Source: Sambucus nigra (lineage: Eukaryota; Streptophyta; Magnoliopsida; Dipsacales; Adoxaceae). Taken from it: a stretch of DNA of 64,000 nucleotides. The DNA lies in contig OX422222.1 in the NCBI GenBank assembly GCA_949130495.1, positions 104,149,709 through 104,213,708 on the forward strand, read 5' to 3'. Shown piece by piece: positions 34,191 to 45,884 of the stretch. Within the stretch, counting starts at the first letter, position 1, and each line of letters begins with the position of its first letter. A program made the translations under genes and the position numbers. Under the pieces are notes generated by a model. It worked only from the letters and a program-made list of their open reading frames with translations, searched no databases and was not told where the DNA came from.

Positions 34191-35356
34191 TGTAACCCCT
34201 TTTTTAGTATAGTGACGATAAGTTAAATAGCAACGCTATTGATTAACCACAAGACATGCAAACAAGACTCAATGAAGATAGACTCAGTTTGAACTCACAA
34301 ATCTCTCGTGTATAACTCAAGATGTAGTAATCAGCTTAGAAGTGACTTAGCTAGAGGTAGAGAGAAGTAAAAATCCTAGATAAACCTTGGTAGTCCGTCA
34401 AACACACCAACCACCCTCAAGAATCTCTGTCAAGTATTAAAATCTTTGTAATAAATAACAATTGTGGGTGAGTGAACTCTCTAGTTTTGTAATAACTCTC
34501 TCTGATATATATTATCTCTAGTAATAACTTCCGAACTCTTAAAAGATTATCTCATTCCCCTCTCGAGTGGTGGGTGGGGTCTTTAAATAGCCTCCCACAC
34601 TATCCCCGAGGCAACTCCACTATTAATTCCTATGAAAGACATCCCTCATACTTTATATCACAAACATTAAATACTTGATGCACTAGTTGTCTCCACGTCA
34701 TAAACATTAAATGCCAAGACATGCCTTTTGCCTAACCACTGTGTGTCCAGGGGGTGACTCACCAACTGTCTGATAGCCCCAAATACCATGGTGGTTTTAT
34801 CAAGTGCAGATTTGACAATGTCTTGCTGGCTAGTGACATCACCTATAGTATATGTAACCTTAAGTAGAGGGTTGTTTGGTTCACAACTCAACGCCCGATG
34901 GAACTCAAAGTCGCTCCGCCCTAGGTCCCACGGTGAGGGTACTTCGTTATTTTACAAGGTGTATCTAAGATGGTCAGGACAATCCCCAATGGTGCCTCAC
35001 TTATAAATCCTCCAAACCAAGTCCCTCCAAAGTTCCCACGGTGAGGTCGTTCGATAGAGCATGAAAGCTCTCACAGGCCCTGCCAAGCGTGGTCTCTCGC
35101 GAGTACCGTTCGACCTCACACATAATCATTATTCTCGTTGCATCATTACAATTGTTATAGCTAGTAGTCAATATAAACAAAATACAATATGACTAACTAA
35201 CACAGCAAGCCATGAGTGGCCACGATAAGCTGCCACGCTAAACTACCTCGCGCTGAACTACCTCGCTTGAACTGCCACGCTGAACTGACACACTTGAGAT
35301 GCCTTAATCCCAAACATTCTTGTTAATGAGGGGATTATCCCTAATCTCAGGATTAA
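34191..35356 (-). repeat. 3' LTR of the Tat element
   Basis: Plus-strand left edge tgtaacccct; right edge just before the polypurine tract. On the minus strand a TATA-like ctatttaaag sits at 34590-34581. Near 35229-35299 there are short direct repeats around ctacctcgc. No second LTR is in the window, so the borders rest on the TG start, the polypurine tract and the TATA box. Length 1166 bp. Confidence 0.6.
34581..34590 (-). promoter_or_regulatory. TATA-like box in Tat LTR
   Basis: ctatttaaag on the minus strand, followed by a C-rich tract, at mid-LTR where the U3/R border would lie. Confidence 0.45.
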
Positions 35357-35371
35357 CTTCAAACCCCCTCT
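35357..35371 (-). other. Polypurine tract of the Tat element
   Basis: agagggggtttgaag on the minus strand, directly before the LTR, similar in form to the polypurine tracts of other Tat-group elements. Confidence 0.65.
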
Positions 35372-36351
35372 ACATCTGCCCCTTCGTGGAGAGATTTATT
35401 GTGGGAATGTGAACTCTGCATGAAAACTTCTCAATTCGATGAACCTCCTCTGTATGTAAAAATTCTAGCATCATTTCCTTCATTATAGCACTGCGTTTAG
35501 AACCTCCAGGAAAAAGTAAAATTCTTCCCGATGTACCTGATCCGAAGTGGTGTGGTGCTTTGGCGAAGGCACGTCGCCACTTTTTCCTTAGAATGAGCAT
35601 CAACTGTTCTAGCTTAACTATTTGAAAGTCTCCCGAAAGGCCCACTAACCTTCCTGAATACTCGTTTTCGCTCTGGGGAAGTGAAATTCTCCCGTTCGTG
35701 TTGTTATGGAGTATAGTTGTGAGCAGTGATTTTTTTCGTTAGGACTTCCCCTATTATTGGGGCTTGTGAAATTCACCCCTGTAACCCTTATCTATGTTCA
35801 AAAAAGTAGAAATTATCCCCGATGTAGCCGAGTCACAATTTAAATAACGTTTGGACTTGTGGCAAGGGGACATCGTAGCTTTTTGAATCGTTGGGACATC
35901 TTCTTCATTGGGAGTTTATTGGATATGTCTGACAAAAATTCTGGCGCCAAAACTCAAACTTGCTAAAGAAGTCAACCCTTTTTATTCCCCAGGCGTCACT
36001 TCGTAAATAATGTGGCGCTATCTTTTCAGCTGTGAAAACACTTCCCGAAGTGCCACGTGTTCATTTGAAATGATTATAGGTGGCCTTGCACGTGTGGTGG
36101 TGGGAAACTCAATAAACAGGTTTAAAAAGTTTCAAATGTCTCTTTTTTCAAAACCCTTCTCTTTCCTCTGTCTTGTTCAAGTTTCCATCTTCTTTAGAGA
36201 GAGAACTCTATGCGAACTCCATTGTTTACCAAGCTCTTGCCTAGCTTCTTCCTTCTCTCTTTTTTTACGCCACCACCTATGCTTGTGCTCCTCCATTTTT
36301 CGTTCCCCACCTATTTTTTTTACCAGGCCTTTCACCTCCTTGTTGTATTCA
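35372..36351. other. Non-coding stretch between antisense gene and Tat 3' LTR
   Basis: It would hold the upstream promoter and 5' leader of the plus-strand antisense gene and the 3' UTR of the minus-strand element. A 91-aa minus frame (35370-35645) is unassigned. No TATA box could be called with confidence for the plus-strand gene. Confidence 0.4.
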
Positions 36352-39300
36352 ATGGCCTCGTCAAGTAATCCTACCACGCCTGCCACCAGTGCTCCATGTG
36401 CTACCGTTGTTGTCACCACATACGCTGCCGCCTCCTTGACTGCTGGCCGCCAGGACCAATTGTGCTTCTACCGTCGATCCCCCATATTCGGCCAGGGTGA
36501 TGATTTTGCTGGGTTTTGCAAGACTTGCGTTTTCAACGCCAAGTATGATGCCCTGACACTTGGTGATGAAGATGCAAGTTATGCTAACTGGGGCTTTCTC
36601 CCTCGGAGGGGACGTTTTGATTTTGTCTTGAATGAGGGGACTTCTCATGGTCCCATATTGACTTCGAAGGACCTGGGGGCTCTCTTACCCATTTCTCTAC
36701 CTGGAACTCCCATATGCAGAATTCCCACACTGATACCCTCACTAAAATTGGGCTTTATCGAGCTAAATGGTTTGGTGAGTTTACTTTGTCCAAGAACAAT
36801 GCTACCCTTCCCGTTCTGGTATCTCGATGGAACGTTACCACTCATACGTTCATTGCTGCATGGGGCGAGTTTACAATAATGTTGGATGACGTGTGCGAGC
36901 TCCTAGGCCTTGAGGCAACAAGCTATGAGCCCTATTCTAATAAAGCCCTGGATGCCCAAGAGACTGCTGACCGTTTGGAGTTAGATCGTATATGTCAAAG
37001 GTGCATCGATACTTCAAATAAAGCTACTTTCACTCCTCTTATCAACTATTTCTTTAAGGATCCTTCTGAAGGTAGTTCCTCTGAGGTTGCCCCCTGTCAA
37101 GGTACATCGTTGGAACTTCCTGCCTACATCCTTATCGTTCTTTATCATTTTCTTTTAATGAGGAAACCTAATGACCAACCTCGAAGAGACCTTATCAACA
37201 TATCCCTCCGTTGGCCCAGGGTATCAAGATTCCTCTCGGTGCAATTGCCCTAGGATCCCTCTACACGTGTCTTGATAGAACCCTTTTCATCATTGAGCGA
37301 TCTCTTTGTCATTATAACCTGGCCAACTTTTCCAATTTTGTCCTTCTGACGATCTTCATTTATGTTCTTTCCCTAACGTAGAAGCCAAGGCAAATCGCCA
37401 TCCTTCGGGTGAAGCGATTCTTCCCCCACGCTCCTTTATTTATAACAAGAGACAAAGCAGAAACGAGTTTACCTATATCATTGATCAATTTTGGAATTTT
37501 GTGATGAGGCCCTACGGAGAGAATATCTTCCTCGATACTTGCGGGTTTTTTAAACTTGAAGCATGGGTGGTCCAGGTAACAAACTTAGACCTCATTATTG
37601 AAGACCCCTCTGTAGCTATGATCCTTTTATTTTCATAAGAGTATCTGCCTTCCTACACCGAGTGGGGATATACTAACGAGCACTATAATCCCAACCGCTG
37701 CAGCCATCAGTTTGGTTTTGATCAGGGGGCTCCTCACTCGGTTTTTCAATTGTCTAACCACAAGGTCTCTTTTAGCGAGGCGTGTTCCCTGTTCTCATTA
37801 ACTGCTGCGTGGGGAGTATATTTTACCATGGCTGGGCGAGTCACTATCCCATATATGAACAGGCAAGGGGGCATGAGCCCTATATTTGCAACAAAGTACT
37901 GGCCGAGGAAATAGGCCCAAATCTCTGAGTTCATCGAGGGGGATCCGATGTATCATCCAGTTCTTTCATTTTTTGCCTTGGAGTTGGGGTTAAAAGGTAA
38001 TTATGTTCTTGGGATCGAGTTCCCTCTAAGCAAAACCCCTAAGGTACCTCCCACTGAACCTCCTCCACATTGCTCTATGATCTCCACTACCACGCCCAAA
38101 CCCAAAAATGCTGCAACTCCCAAATTGCTTGCCCATACTATCAAAGTAGCTTCTGGCGAAGGGCCTTCCGAGCCAACAGCCAAAAAATCTAGGAAGGGCA
38201 AAAGTGGGACATCCCTAAAATCCAAGTCCCAAACCCCATTGGCTGCATTCCCCATAGCCTCTATTCCTCTTGCCATGCCTGCAGAAATGGCCGAGGAGTT
38301 GAGAAGGAAAGTTCAGGCAGAGGTGGAATGAATAAATGCTGAGTTCCAATGATGCACTCCCATCGTTCCTCCTTCGGCTGCCTTCCCCAAAATCTTTCTT
38401 GATCCAACTGAGTCGATGGAAAAGAGGAGAAAGAGTTGGAAGGTTCCTCGAGATGCTAGTGCCGTGGGTTAGAAGAAGAGGACTCTGGGTACCAAGTCCC
38501 ACAGGAAATGAACCCTCGAGGTACCTCTTTCCTCAGTCCCCTATGCCGCTGCCTCCTATCCTCATTCGCCAGTGGTTATATCCTCCCATTCTCCTTCTGG
38601 ATCTGAGGTATGTGCGCATGTTTCTGTCTTTTATTCACATTTTTTCTTAAGACAAACTGCATCTATTTAACTCCTAATAACTTTGGTGCAGGGAGCAGAA
38701 CAAAAAAGGCCCAGTCCCCCCTGTGAGCCCTTTCGTGGGGGGACATTTTGGTATCTCTCAAGCCCATACTGCTCCTCCCCGTTCCCCTATGATCGGGCTT
38801 ACTTATTCCCGATACATGAAGAATGCAGCATTGGGGGTAGGTTTCGTTGAATCTGGGGACATCCCCTCTGAACCAGAGATAACTCGCCCAGCCCCTTCTG
38901 AACTTTCATCACAGCACGAGGTCCTTCTGCCCATTGTTGCAGTTAAAGAGAGTTCCCCTGAGGTAATACAAATAATTACTTATCATGGCTTACATCTTTT
39001 CTTATCCCATCCCCTTTCCTTTTTTTTCATGCTGAACTTTAATATGATAAGATGCCTTTGGTGGAAATGGTGTGTTTGTTAGATGACCTTCTTCTCCCCA
39101 CTATGCTGACGAGACCCATAACTGCGATTCCCCTTTTTGGTGCCATAACGGGAGTAAGTAACACTTCGATGCATTTCTCCCTTTTTCCTGTACTTGCTCC
39201 CCCTCTCTAACTCTTGGTTTCGTGTTTGCAGCTTTCACCAAGCCTTACCCAGACCCTTTCTCTTCGTGGTCTTCCTCTTTTCGAGGCCAAGGTCGATGCT

Positions 39301-40876
39301 TCTGACCAATGTGATGGTGCTTCGGTGCCTACCTGTGCTGAGGTATCGGTTGGAGGGCCATCATCTTCTTTGAGCGAAACTCCTTCATTGGCCTTGGTAA
39401 CTTATGTTGGTGAGGGACCTTTGCCAACCATTGAGGCTTTTTCATATGAGGGTGTTGTTCAGGCTTCCGAGGAAGTAGTCCTGCCCCCAACAGTTCCGGC
39501 CACTATGGCATCCACAGTGACTCCAACTCTCGCACCTGCAACTGCTGAGGTACTTTGTTAATTTCTCTACATTTCTCAACCTTTCAAACTTTACCTATGA
39601 TGATGACTTATCATTGAAAATACTTGTTAAAGATTTTTCACAAACTCCACCTATATTGGTGACTTAACAATGAAAACACTTGTTAAGATTTTTCATAAAC
39701 TCCACCTATATCGGTGACTTAGCAACGAAAATGCTTGCTAAGATTTTTCATAAACTCTACCTATATCGGTGACCTTAACAACGAAAACGCTTGTTAAGGT
39801 TTATTTCATAAACTCCACCTATATTGGTGACTTATCAACGGAAACTCTTGCTAAAAAATTTCATAAACGCCACCTATATCGGGACCTTAACAATGAAAAC
39901 ACTTGTTAGTTTTTTTCCATAAACTCCACCTATATTGGTGACTTAGCAATGAAAATGCTTGCTAAGAATTTTCATAAACTCCACCTATATCGGTGATCTT
40001 AACAACGAAAATGCTTGTTAAGGTTTTTTTCATAAACTCCACCTATATTGGTGACTTAGCAACGAAAATGCTTGCTAATAATTATAATAAACTCCACCTA
40101 TATCGGTGACCTTAACAACGAAAATGCTTGTTAGGTTTTTTCCATAAACTACTCCTATATTGGTGACTTAGTAACGAAAACGCTTGCTAAGATTTTCATA
40201 AACTCATTATTTCTTCTTCTTGTTCTCAGGTTGCTCGGGAGGATTCTCCACTAGTTCTCTCACCCATCGCTTCACCCCATCAGGAACCCATTATTTCAGA
40301 AGACTCTAGTGATAATGATTAAAGTTCCACGAATGGTACTGCTGCTGAGAGCAAATCTGGCTGTGAGATCCCTCTGCCCGACTTGGCTCCTTATGCCTTC
40401 TGCCTGATGGTGTTTTAGCATTCTCCTCAGATGCATGCCAACCATCGCTTGGTAGTTCAACATCTTGCTCGCCACCACCCTGAAACCTTCATTGTCGATT
40501 GATACATTCCAACATCTCCGTGATGAGTTATAGGCTTCAGGGCATGACTACCGTTGTTGCTAAAATTGCCAGTATTCTCACCACAAACGTAACCAGAGCC
40601 CTCCTCAACCAATTCTTGGGCTATCTGAGAGAGTTGGGTCGTGATGGATTTCGTTTTGATTGGCTTATCATGCACTTAAAAACTTTGAAGAGTCAGCGAC
40701 TGGATAGCCAGAGGGAACTGCTCCGGAAACATCAGGAGGATCAACGGGCTGAGGAAGCTAAGTTGGCTGAGTTAGCACCTCTCATTTCATCTGTTGACAA
40801 AGAGGTGGGGGATATCGAAGAAGTTATGCGTCTGGCCAAGCTGAGGCAAGAAAGACTCCTGATTGAGCGTACATAA
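36352..40876 (+). pseudogene. Antisense gene of the Tat element: plant mobile domain (PMD-like) protein, five exons, decayed
   Basis: The gene starts with MASSSNPTTPATSAP at 36352. Exon 1 (36352-38607) holds the plant mobile / aminotransferase-like domain: GLYRAKWFGEFTLS, the W-N-x-x-T-H-T-F and DDVCELLGLEA landmarks, PAYILIVLYHFLLM, then a Pro/Lys-rich tail. Exons 2-5 are bounded by gt/ag sites: 38693-38962, 39052-39153, 39232-39549, 40230-40876. The last encodes a Glu/Leu-rich coiled coil (HQEDQRAEEAKLAELAPLIS). Damage includes a frameshift near 36715-36770, stops near 37252, 37638, 37911 and 38329, and a shift in exon 5. Similar antisense genes are reported in Tat/Retand-type elements; the role of the product is unknown. 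A host PMD gene that was invaded is a less likely alternative, given its position between integrase and LTR. Confidence 0.75.
39597..40205. repeat. Minisatellite, about 56 bp x 11, in an intron of the antisense gene
   Basis: The shared frame is cataaactccacctatat(t/c)gg, then gac, and the hairpin arms begin at about 39609, 39664, 39719, 39775, 39832, 39887, 39943, 39999, 40056, 40112 and 40168 (spacing 55-57). From the fourth unit on, two unit types alternate, giving a dimer of about 112 bp. One type carries ttggtgacttagcaa...ttgctaa and the other carries tcggtgaccttaacaa...ttgttaa. The array fills nearly the whole intron (39550-40229). Tat-group elements are known to hold variable tandem repeats in this part of the element. 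Confidence 0.95.
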
Positions 40877-41269
40877 GCACAAACGAGGTTGGAGGTTTCT
40901 ATAAATCCCCAACAGTCTTCCCTGGTAGCTTCTTCGTGCCTTCCTGGAGATTTTTTCTCTCCCCTAGATCTTTGGTTCCTCTTAGGTCAATAATTTGTTG
41001 TAAATTTTTTTCTTTTCTTCTTTCTATGTAATTCTTGGGCAATAGCTCCCAATTTTTTAATGCCCCAAAGTTTATGAATGAATGAAAAAGATGTATATTT
41101 TTCTGCATATCCTTTCTTTGTGCTATAATTGTTTGCGTATATTATGAAGTTCTATAATTATTTCATCTCCACTTGAGTTATAATAAATAGAACTTGCATA
41201 CTCATTATAAAATGAAGTCGTGTATTCATAATAACAGCTAGATACATCAACGGTCCAAACCTATTTGTT
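40877..41269. other. 3' region shared by the antisense gene (plus) and Tat integrase end (minus)
   Basis: T-rich tract downstream of the antisense gene stop, with aatgaatgaaaaag near 41079-41092 as a possible polyadenylation region. The convergent Tat pol stop lies at its right edge. Confidence 0.4.
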
Positions 41270-42423
41270 TACACATGATAGACTTTCAACCATTTATTAT
41301 TAATCTTGAATGGTTTATCTTCTTCTATCCTTAAAATTAAGCAATAACCTGAGTCATGAGCTTCTTTTACAATAAAATGTCCCTCTCAATTCGCTGAAAA
41401 TTTAGGTAGTGGAAGCCCCCTGATGTGCTTCACTGCCACTTTCAACACGAGGTCTACTTCCACGAACTTCCTTGGTCTCACCAAGTTATCATATGCCCTG
41501 GAAAGCTATTTCGTATACATTCGAAAGTGTTGCATCGCATTATCTCTGTGTTCATCCAACGCTAGCTACACATTCCTACTCTGAGGGAGCATGCTACTTC
41601 GCAAGGCATATCGATCAAAGGGAACTTCTAACTCCACCGAAAGGATTGCCTCGGCCCCATAAATGAGGGAGAATGGAGTATATCCCGTAGGCTTCCTCTT
41701 GGTTGTTCGATAGACCCACAATACAGCTGGTATTTTGTCATCCCACGATCCAGGGAAATCCTCCATCATTTTGGCCAAAATGTTAACCAAGGTTTTGTTA
41801 GTTGCCTCGGCTTGACCATTTCCCTTTGGATATGCCACCGGGGAAGTATGATGAATAATAGAGAACTTGTATGTGAGCATTGTTACCTCTAAATTGATGA
41901 AAGGGGTTCTGTTATCTGACAGAATAACCTTTGGAATCCTGAAACGGAAAATGATGTGTTTTTTGATGAAGTTTCTCACCACCCTCGTTGTTTCCCTTCT
42001 TAGTGGTATCACTTTAGCCCACTTTGTAAAGAACTCCGTTGCTACTAGTATCCATATCTTCCCCCTTGAAGAAGGATGTATTGACCCTATCAGGTCGAAT
42101 GCCCAAGTGTGTAAAGGATAAGGTGTTGCCAGGGAGTGTAGGTCCACCGATGGGGCACGGATCATATTTCCATGAAGTTGGCAAGCTTTTTATTTTCCAA
42201 TGAACTCAGCGAAGTCCTTCTCCATTGTTGGACAATAGTACCCAAATGTCATCAATTGATCATACAACTTGGCCCCTTCTATGTGAGTTGGATCGTGCAT
42301 TTGCATGAGGACCTTAACTGCTTCTTCCTTCGTGATGCAACACAATGGCCTATTAAAGTATGCCCTTCGAAAAAGCTGCCCCTCTTGAACATAGAACCTT
42401 AGGTCCCTTCGCTTAAGTCCCAT
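41270..42423 (-). pseudogene. Tat integrase
   Basis: Integrase inserts element cDNA into the genome. The minus-strand order is: an HHCC-type module (MHDPTHIEGAKLYDQL, with YYCPTMEKDFAEF; the second part is worn and interrupted by a stop near 42190), then the catalytic core with TWAFDLIGSI, ILSDNRTPFIN and PKGNGQAEATNKTL, in which the D, D and E positions are all kept. The 199-residue open stretch at 41566-42165 is the best preserved part of the element. A C-terminal module follows to about 41270 (NKWLKVYHV just before a stop). The convergent antisense gene begins its 3' end about 400 bases further on. Confidence 0.85.
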
Positions 42424-42843
42424 CGCATCATTTTTTTCTGTTGGGATAACTCCATCTTTAATGAAGTCAATGTAGGGTTGTCTCTAGTCAGCTTGAGCTT
42501 CCACGTAATGACATTCAGCTGCTTCCAAGAATAACTGGCATTTGTCGCACTTTTATTGTAGCTCTGTCGCGTCTTGTTTCATTGTAGGCCAAAAATACCA
42601 ATCTCTTTGAATCCTTCGGTAGAGGGGTATCTCAGTTATCTCATAGTTCTCTTAATGTGTTCTCTTCAACCTTCGCTCTGTTTCTTCTAGGCCGATGCGC
42701 CTTGACAACCATCCTCTTGCGTTCCTAAAGTAAAGGTTCCCCTAGTTTGTGAAGTATTGGGCTAATTCTCTTAGCGCCATCATTCCTTTGCCAGACTCCA
42801 GTTGCTTCCTAATCTTTCCCCTCCAGTCTGTGTCCTCCTCCAT

Positions 42844-43230
42844 CTATAGAATTAATTGTACTACCGAAGGAGATGTTCTTCGTTGGATCACGACAATAGT
42901 TGCATCATTTCTCATGACCATTTTTTGGGCGATGGTGGCATAGGCGTCTGGATGGTGGTTCATTATTCTGGGATGTCTCTTAATCTTCGTCCGATGGAAC
43001 TGGTAGAGGAGCCTCTGAATGATTGTCTTGTATGGTGCTACACTCATGTGTTTCAATGCATATTCTCCGTTCACCAACTGAATTACTAAGTTCGAATCAC
43101 CTTTGATGCAAAGTGAACGGATCCCCCTTCGAAGAGCCTCTAGCAACCCAGCACCAAAGCTTCATATTCTACCTCGTCGTTAGAATAAGGGAAATCTAAT
43201 TTGTAGGAAAGATAAATATCCTCTATTCCT
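42844..43230 (-). pseudogene. Tat archaeal-type second RNase H (aRH)
   Basis: The frame at 42844-43146 reads MLEALRRGIRSLCIKGDSNL, then IQLVNGEYALKHMSVAPY, the G-D-S-x-L-V and N-G-E-Y landmarks of the additional archaeal-like RNase H found in Tat-lineage elements, located between the first RNase H and integrase. The beginning is damaged (the DGS start is recognisable in QFDGSLTEKN at the end of the preceding frame). It probably aids removal of RNA during reverse transcription. Confidence 0.75.
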
Positions 43231-43253
43231 TTTGAAAGAATAACCCCTGCTCC

Positions 43254-43720
43254 TCAGTTCTTTTCCGTCAAAGATCCATCGAACTGCATAGTCCATTCCT
43301 CATCCGTTGTGTATGGGTGATTAGCCTGCAAGTCATCTCCTGGAATACTTTCTTTAGGTGGCTCAAACATTCTCAAGGGGAAGATTGCCAAAAAATTAGC
43401 ATACGCTTGGCTTTTGATTGTGCGAGGAACCACACACTTCAAGTCATATTCGGAGAGGATGAGGAACCACCTAGCTTCCCTACCAATCAATATAGTTCTT
43501 GCTAATAAATACTTAATAGGATCACATGTAGTTATAATATGAATTGTAAAAGACAACACATAATGTCTAAGTTTTTGTGATACAAATACTAAGGCTAAAC
43601 AATGCCTTTCCAATCTACTATATTTAACCTCTGGCCCATGTATGATTCTGTTGAGGTAATAGATCGGCCGTTCTTCCCTATCCATTTCCTGTGCCAACAA
43701 AGCTCCCACAGAACTCGTGG
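43254..43720 (-). pseudogene. Tat RNase H
   Basis: The sequence reads GALLAQEMDREERPIYYLNR, HGPEVKYSRLERHCLALVF, then IKYLLARTILIGREARWFLI, the standard Ty3-type RNase H block order (ALLxQE, YSxLEK, KWxLxLSEFD equivalents). A stop separates it from the RT frame upstream. This is the first of two RNase H domains in the element. Confidence 0.8.
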
Positions 43721-43899
43721 TGGATGTGAGGTATAGCTGTAACGGTATTCCTGCCTATGGGGGAACCATGATCTGTGGCGAAACGAGCAGCTTTTTCAGC
43801 CTAGTGAGCAACTCCTGGTGAACCTCCTTCCACTTGAATTTTGTGTTCTTTCGTAACAGCTACATCAACGGGTGTATTATTTCGGCCAATCTAGGTACA

Positions 43900-44750
43900 A
43901 ATCTCATAAGATAGGAAACTTTACCGAGGAAACTCTTCATCTCCTTCGCCGTTCTTGAACTTGACATCTCCAAGACCGCTCACTGCTTGTCCTAGTCCAT
44001 TTGTACCCCTTGTCGATCAACCATAAAGCCTAGAAATTTTCCACTTGTTACTCCAAAAACGCACTTCAGTGGGTTCATCTTTAATTTATACTTCCTGCAT
44101 CAGGCAAACACCTTCCTCAAATTGCTCAGATTGGACTCCTCCTTTCTTGATTTGATGACTAAATCATCCACATAAAATTCCATAAATTTGTGAAAGAAGT
44201 CATGAAAAATGGTCGTTATTGTTCTTTGGTAAGTAGCCCCGATGTTCTTGAGCTGAAATGGCATTACTCAGTACATGAAATTCCCCAACTGGGTTCTAAA
44301 TGTCATTTTCTCTGCATCCGAGGGGTCCATCTTGATCTGGTTGTACCGTACATACCCATCCATGAAGCTATACATCTCATGACCAGCCGTTGCATATATC
44401 AGGCTATCGATGGAGTGCAGAGGGAACTCATCTTTGGGACAGTCTCTATTCAAATCCCTAAAATCCATACAGATCCTTATTTAGTTTTTGTCTTTCTTTC
44501 CCATCGGAACAATGCTAGACAGCCAAAGTGGGTGCTGTATCAGTTTAGTGAACCCTGCCGATAATAAGCGCTCGACCTCTTCCTTTATCTTTAAGTCTAG
44601 ATCCATCTTGTACGTTCTTGTTACTTGTTTCATCGGAATAGTTGAAGGCATCACATTTAACTTGTGGTAGCTGACTCCCTCATCTAACCCTTCCATCTCT
44701 GTGTATTTCCATGCAAAAACATCTATAAACTCCCGAATTAACTCAACCAA
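43900..44750 (-). pseudogene. Tat reverse transcriptase
   Basis: The N-terminal part reads DVFAWKYTEMEGLDEGVSYH and AGFTKLIQHPLWLSSIVPMG. The next part reads MDFRDLNRDCPKDEFPLHSI and DAEKMTFRTQLGNFMY. After a stop at about 44265 it continues to the active-site segment FYVDDLVIKSR near 44158-44190, with both catalytic Asp residues present, and then to a KCVFGV-type thumb start. Several stops and a frameshift separate the parts. Confidence 0.85.
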
Positions 44751-45041
44751 AGCCTCTCATTTCTCCTTACTGAGATCTTTCGAGATAAAAATAGGCCTTG
44801 GGTCCTCCTCTTCTTTTGCCAGGTTCAACTGCTTCAGTTCCCGTGTCTGCGATTTCTTTTGATCTGCTATGTATTATGGTTCCTCGGCGACGTCCTCCAT
44901 AAATTCCTGTATGTTGGAGTTATCTATCACCATACATTATCCCCACTGATCAACTGAAAAGCACTCATATATCGGATCAGCCTCATTGTCAGCTTCTTCA
45001 TCCGCCTATTCATACCATTATAATCGATATATCACCTTTCC

Positions 45042-45461
45042 TTATTTGGTAACAACCTTCTTGCACCATCTGCTGGTAGCTGCAGCTGCCTTCCCCTTCT
45101 TCTCTCTAGAAGCCTTGGCCACTCTTTTTCCTGAGAACCGGCTCAGCATGCTTTGTCGTTGCACCTCATGTTCCATTTGATCCACTTTGGGCCTCATCCT
45201 GATGTTTTGGTGCCGAGGGACCACCTGGTGAGCTTCTTCATTCATCACTCTTGCACTGCTTGTAACCTCTTTATTCTGCTCGTTCAAGGCCCCCATCCTT
45301 TCTCTGATCGAGGGAACCCATGCTCCCTCCATTATTCTCCTTAGGACCTGTACATCCTCTTCCAACTCTATGTAAAATGCAGTATCTACCAAGTGAGCTT
45401 CCTCGATAGCAAAGGGCCTCTTCGTAGCCCTAATAGTCACCTTCGTTCCCTTGATATTCAC
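45042..45461 (-). pseudogene. Tat protease-RT spacer region
   Basis: An open stretch of 139 residues, charged and rich in Arg, Glu and Lys, between protease and RT, with no catalytic motif that I recognise. It belongs to the same polyprotein. Function not known. Confidence 0.5.
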
Positions 45462-45497
45462 CTTAGCACATTGGTGGTACGTCGAGGGAACTAGCCC

Positions 45498-45875
45498 TTA
45501 GTTGTCCACCCACACTCTTCCTATCAGTAGATGGTAGGGATTTGCACTCTCTATTATGTGGAACTTGATATGGGAACTCAGATTTCCCATCACGATCCCA
45601 ACATTCACGTACCCAATGGATTTGGAAGACTGGTTGTCATATCCTGAAATCACCAAAGGCATGGGGACCAACCTTTCCTTCGGATTATTAGCTGCGTGAA
45701 AATAGTTGATTGGAATAATATTGATGGAAGCTCCCCCATCTATAAGAGTCCTTACGAAACTAATTCCGTTGACACTGGCGGTCACATACAATGACCTGTT
45801 GTGAGGGAATCTTACAACCCTATCTGCATCACTAAAAGTTACTTCTGACAGAATCCTCCTCACCAACTTGGCCAT
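45498..45875 (-). pseudogene. Tat aspartic protease
   Basis: The segment contains FVRTLIDGGASINIIPINYF, in which the catalytic triad appears as D-G-G rather than D-T/S-G, as is usual in Tat-type elements. It ends with IESANPYHLLIGRVWVDN, the downstream I/L-G-R motif. It would process the Gag-Pol polyprotein. One continuous open stretch of 125 residues. Confidence 0.8.
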
Positions 45876-45884
45876 GGGTCCCTT

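Noticed and set aside
34667..34891. Small frames in the Tat LTR as genes
   Set aside because: They lie within LTR sequence, with no family match.
39597..40205. Possible CRISPR array because of regular repeats
   Set aside because: Repeats are contiguous, without unique spacers. The unit is a 56-bp minisatellite in a plant retrotransposon.
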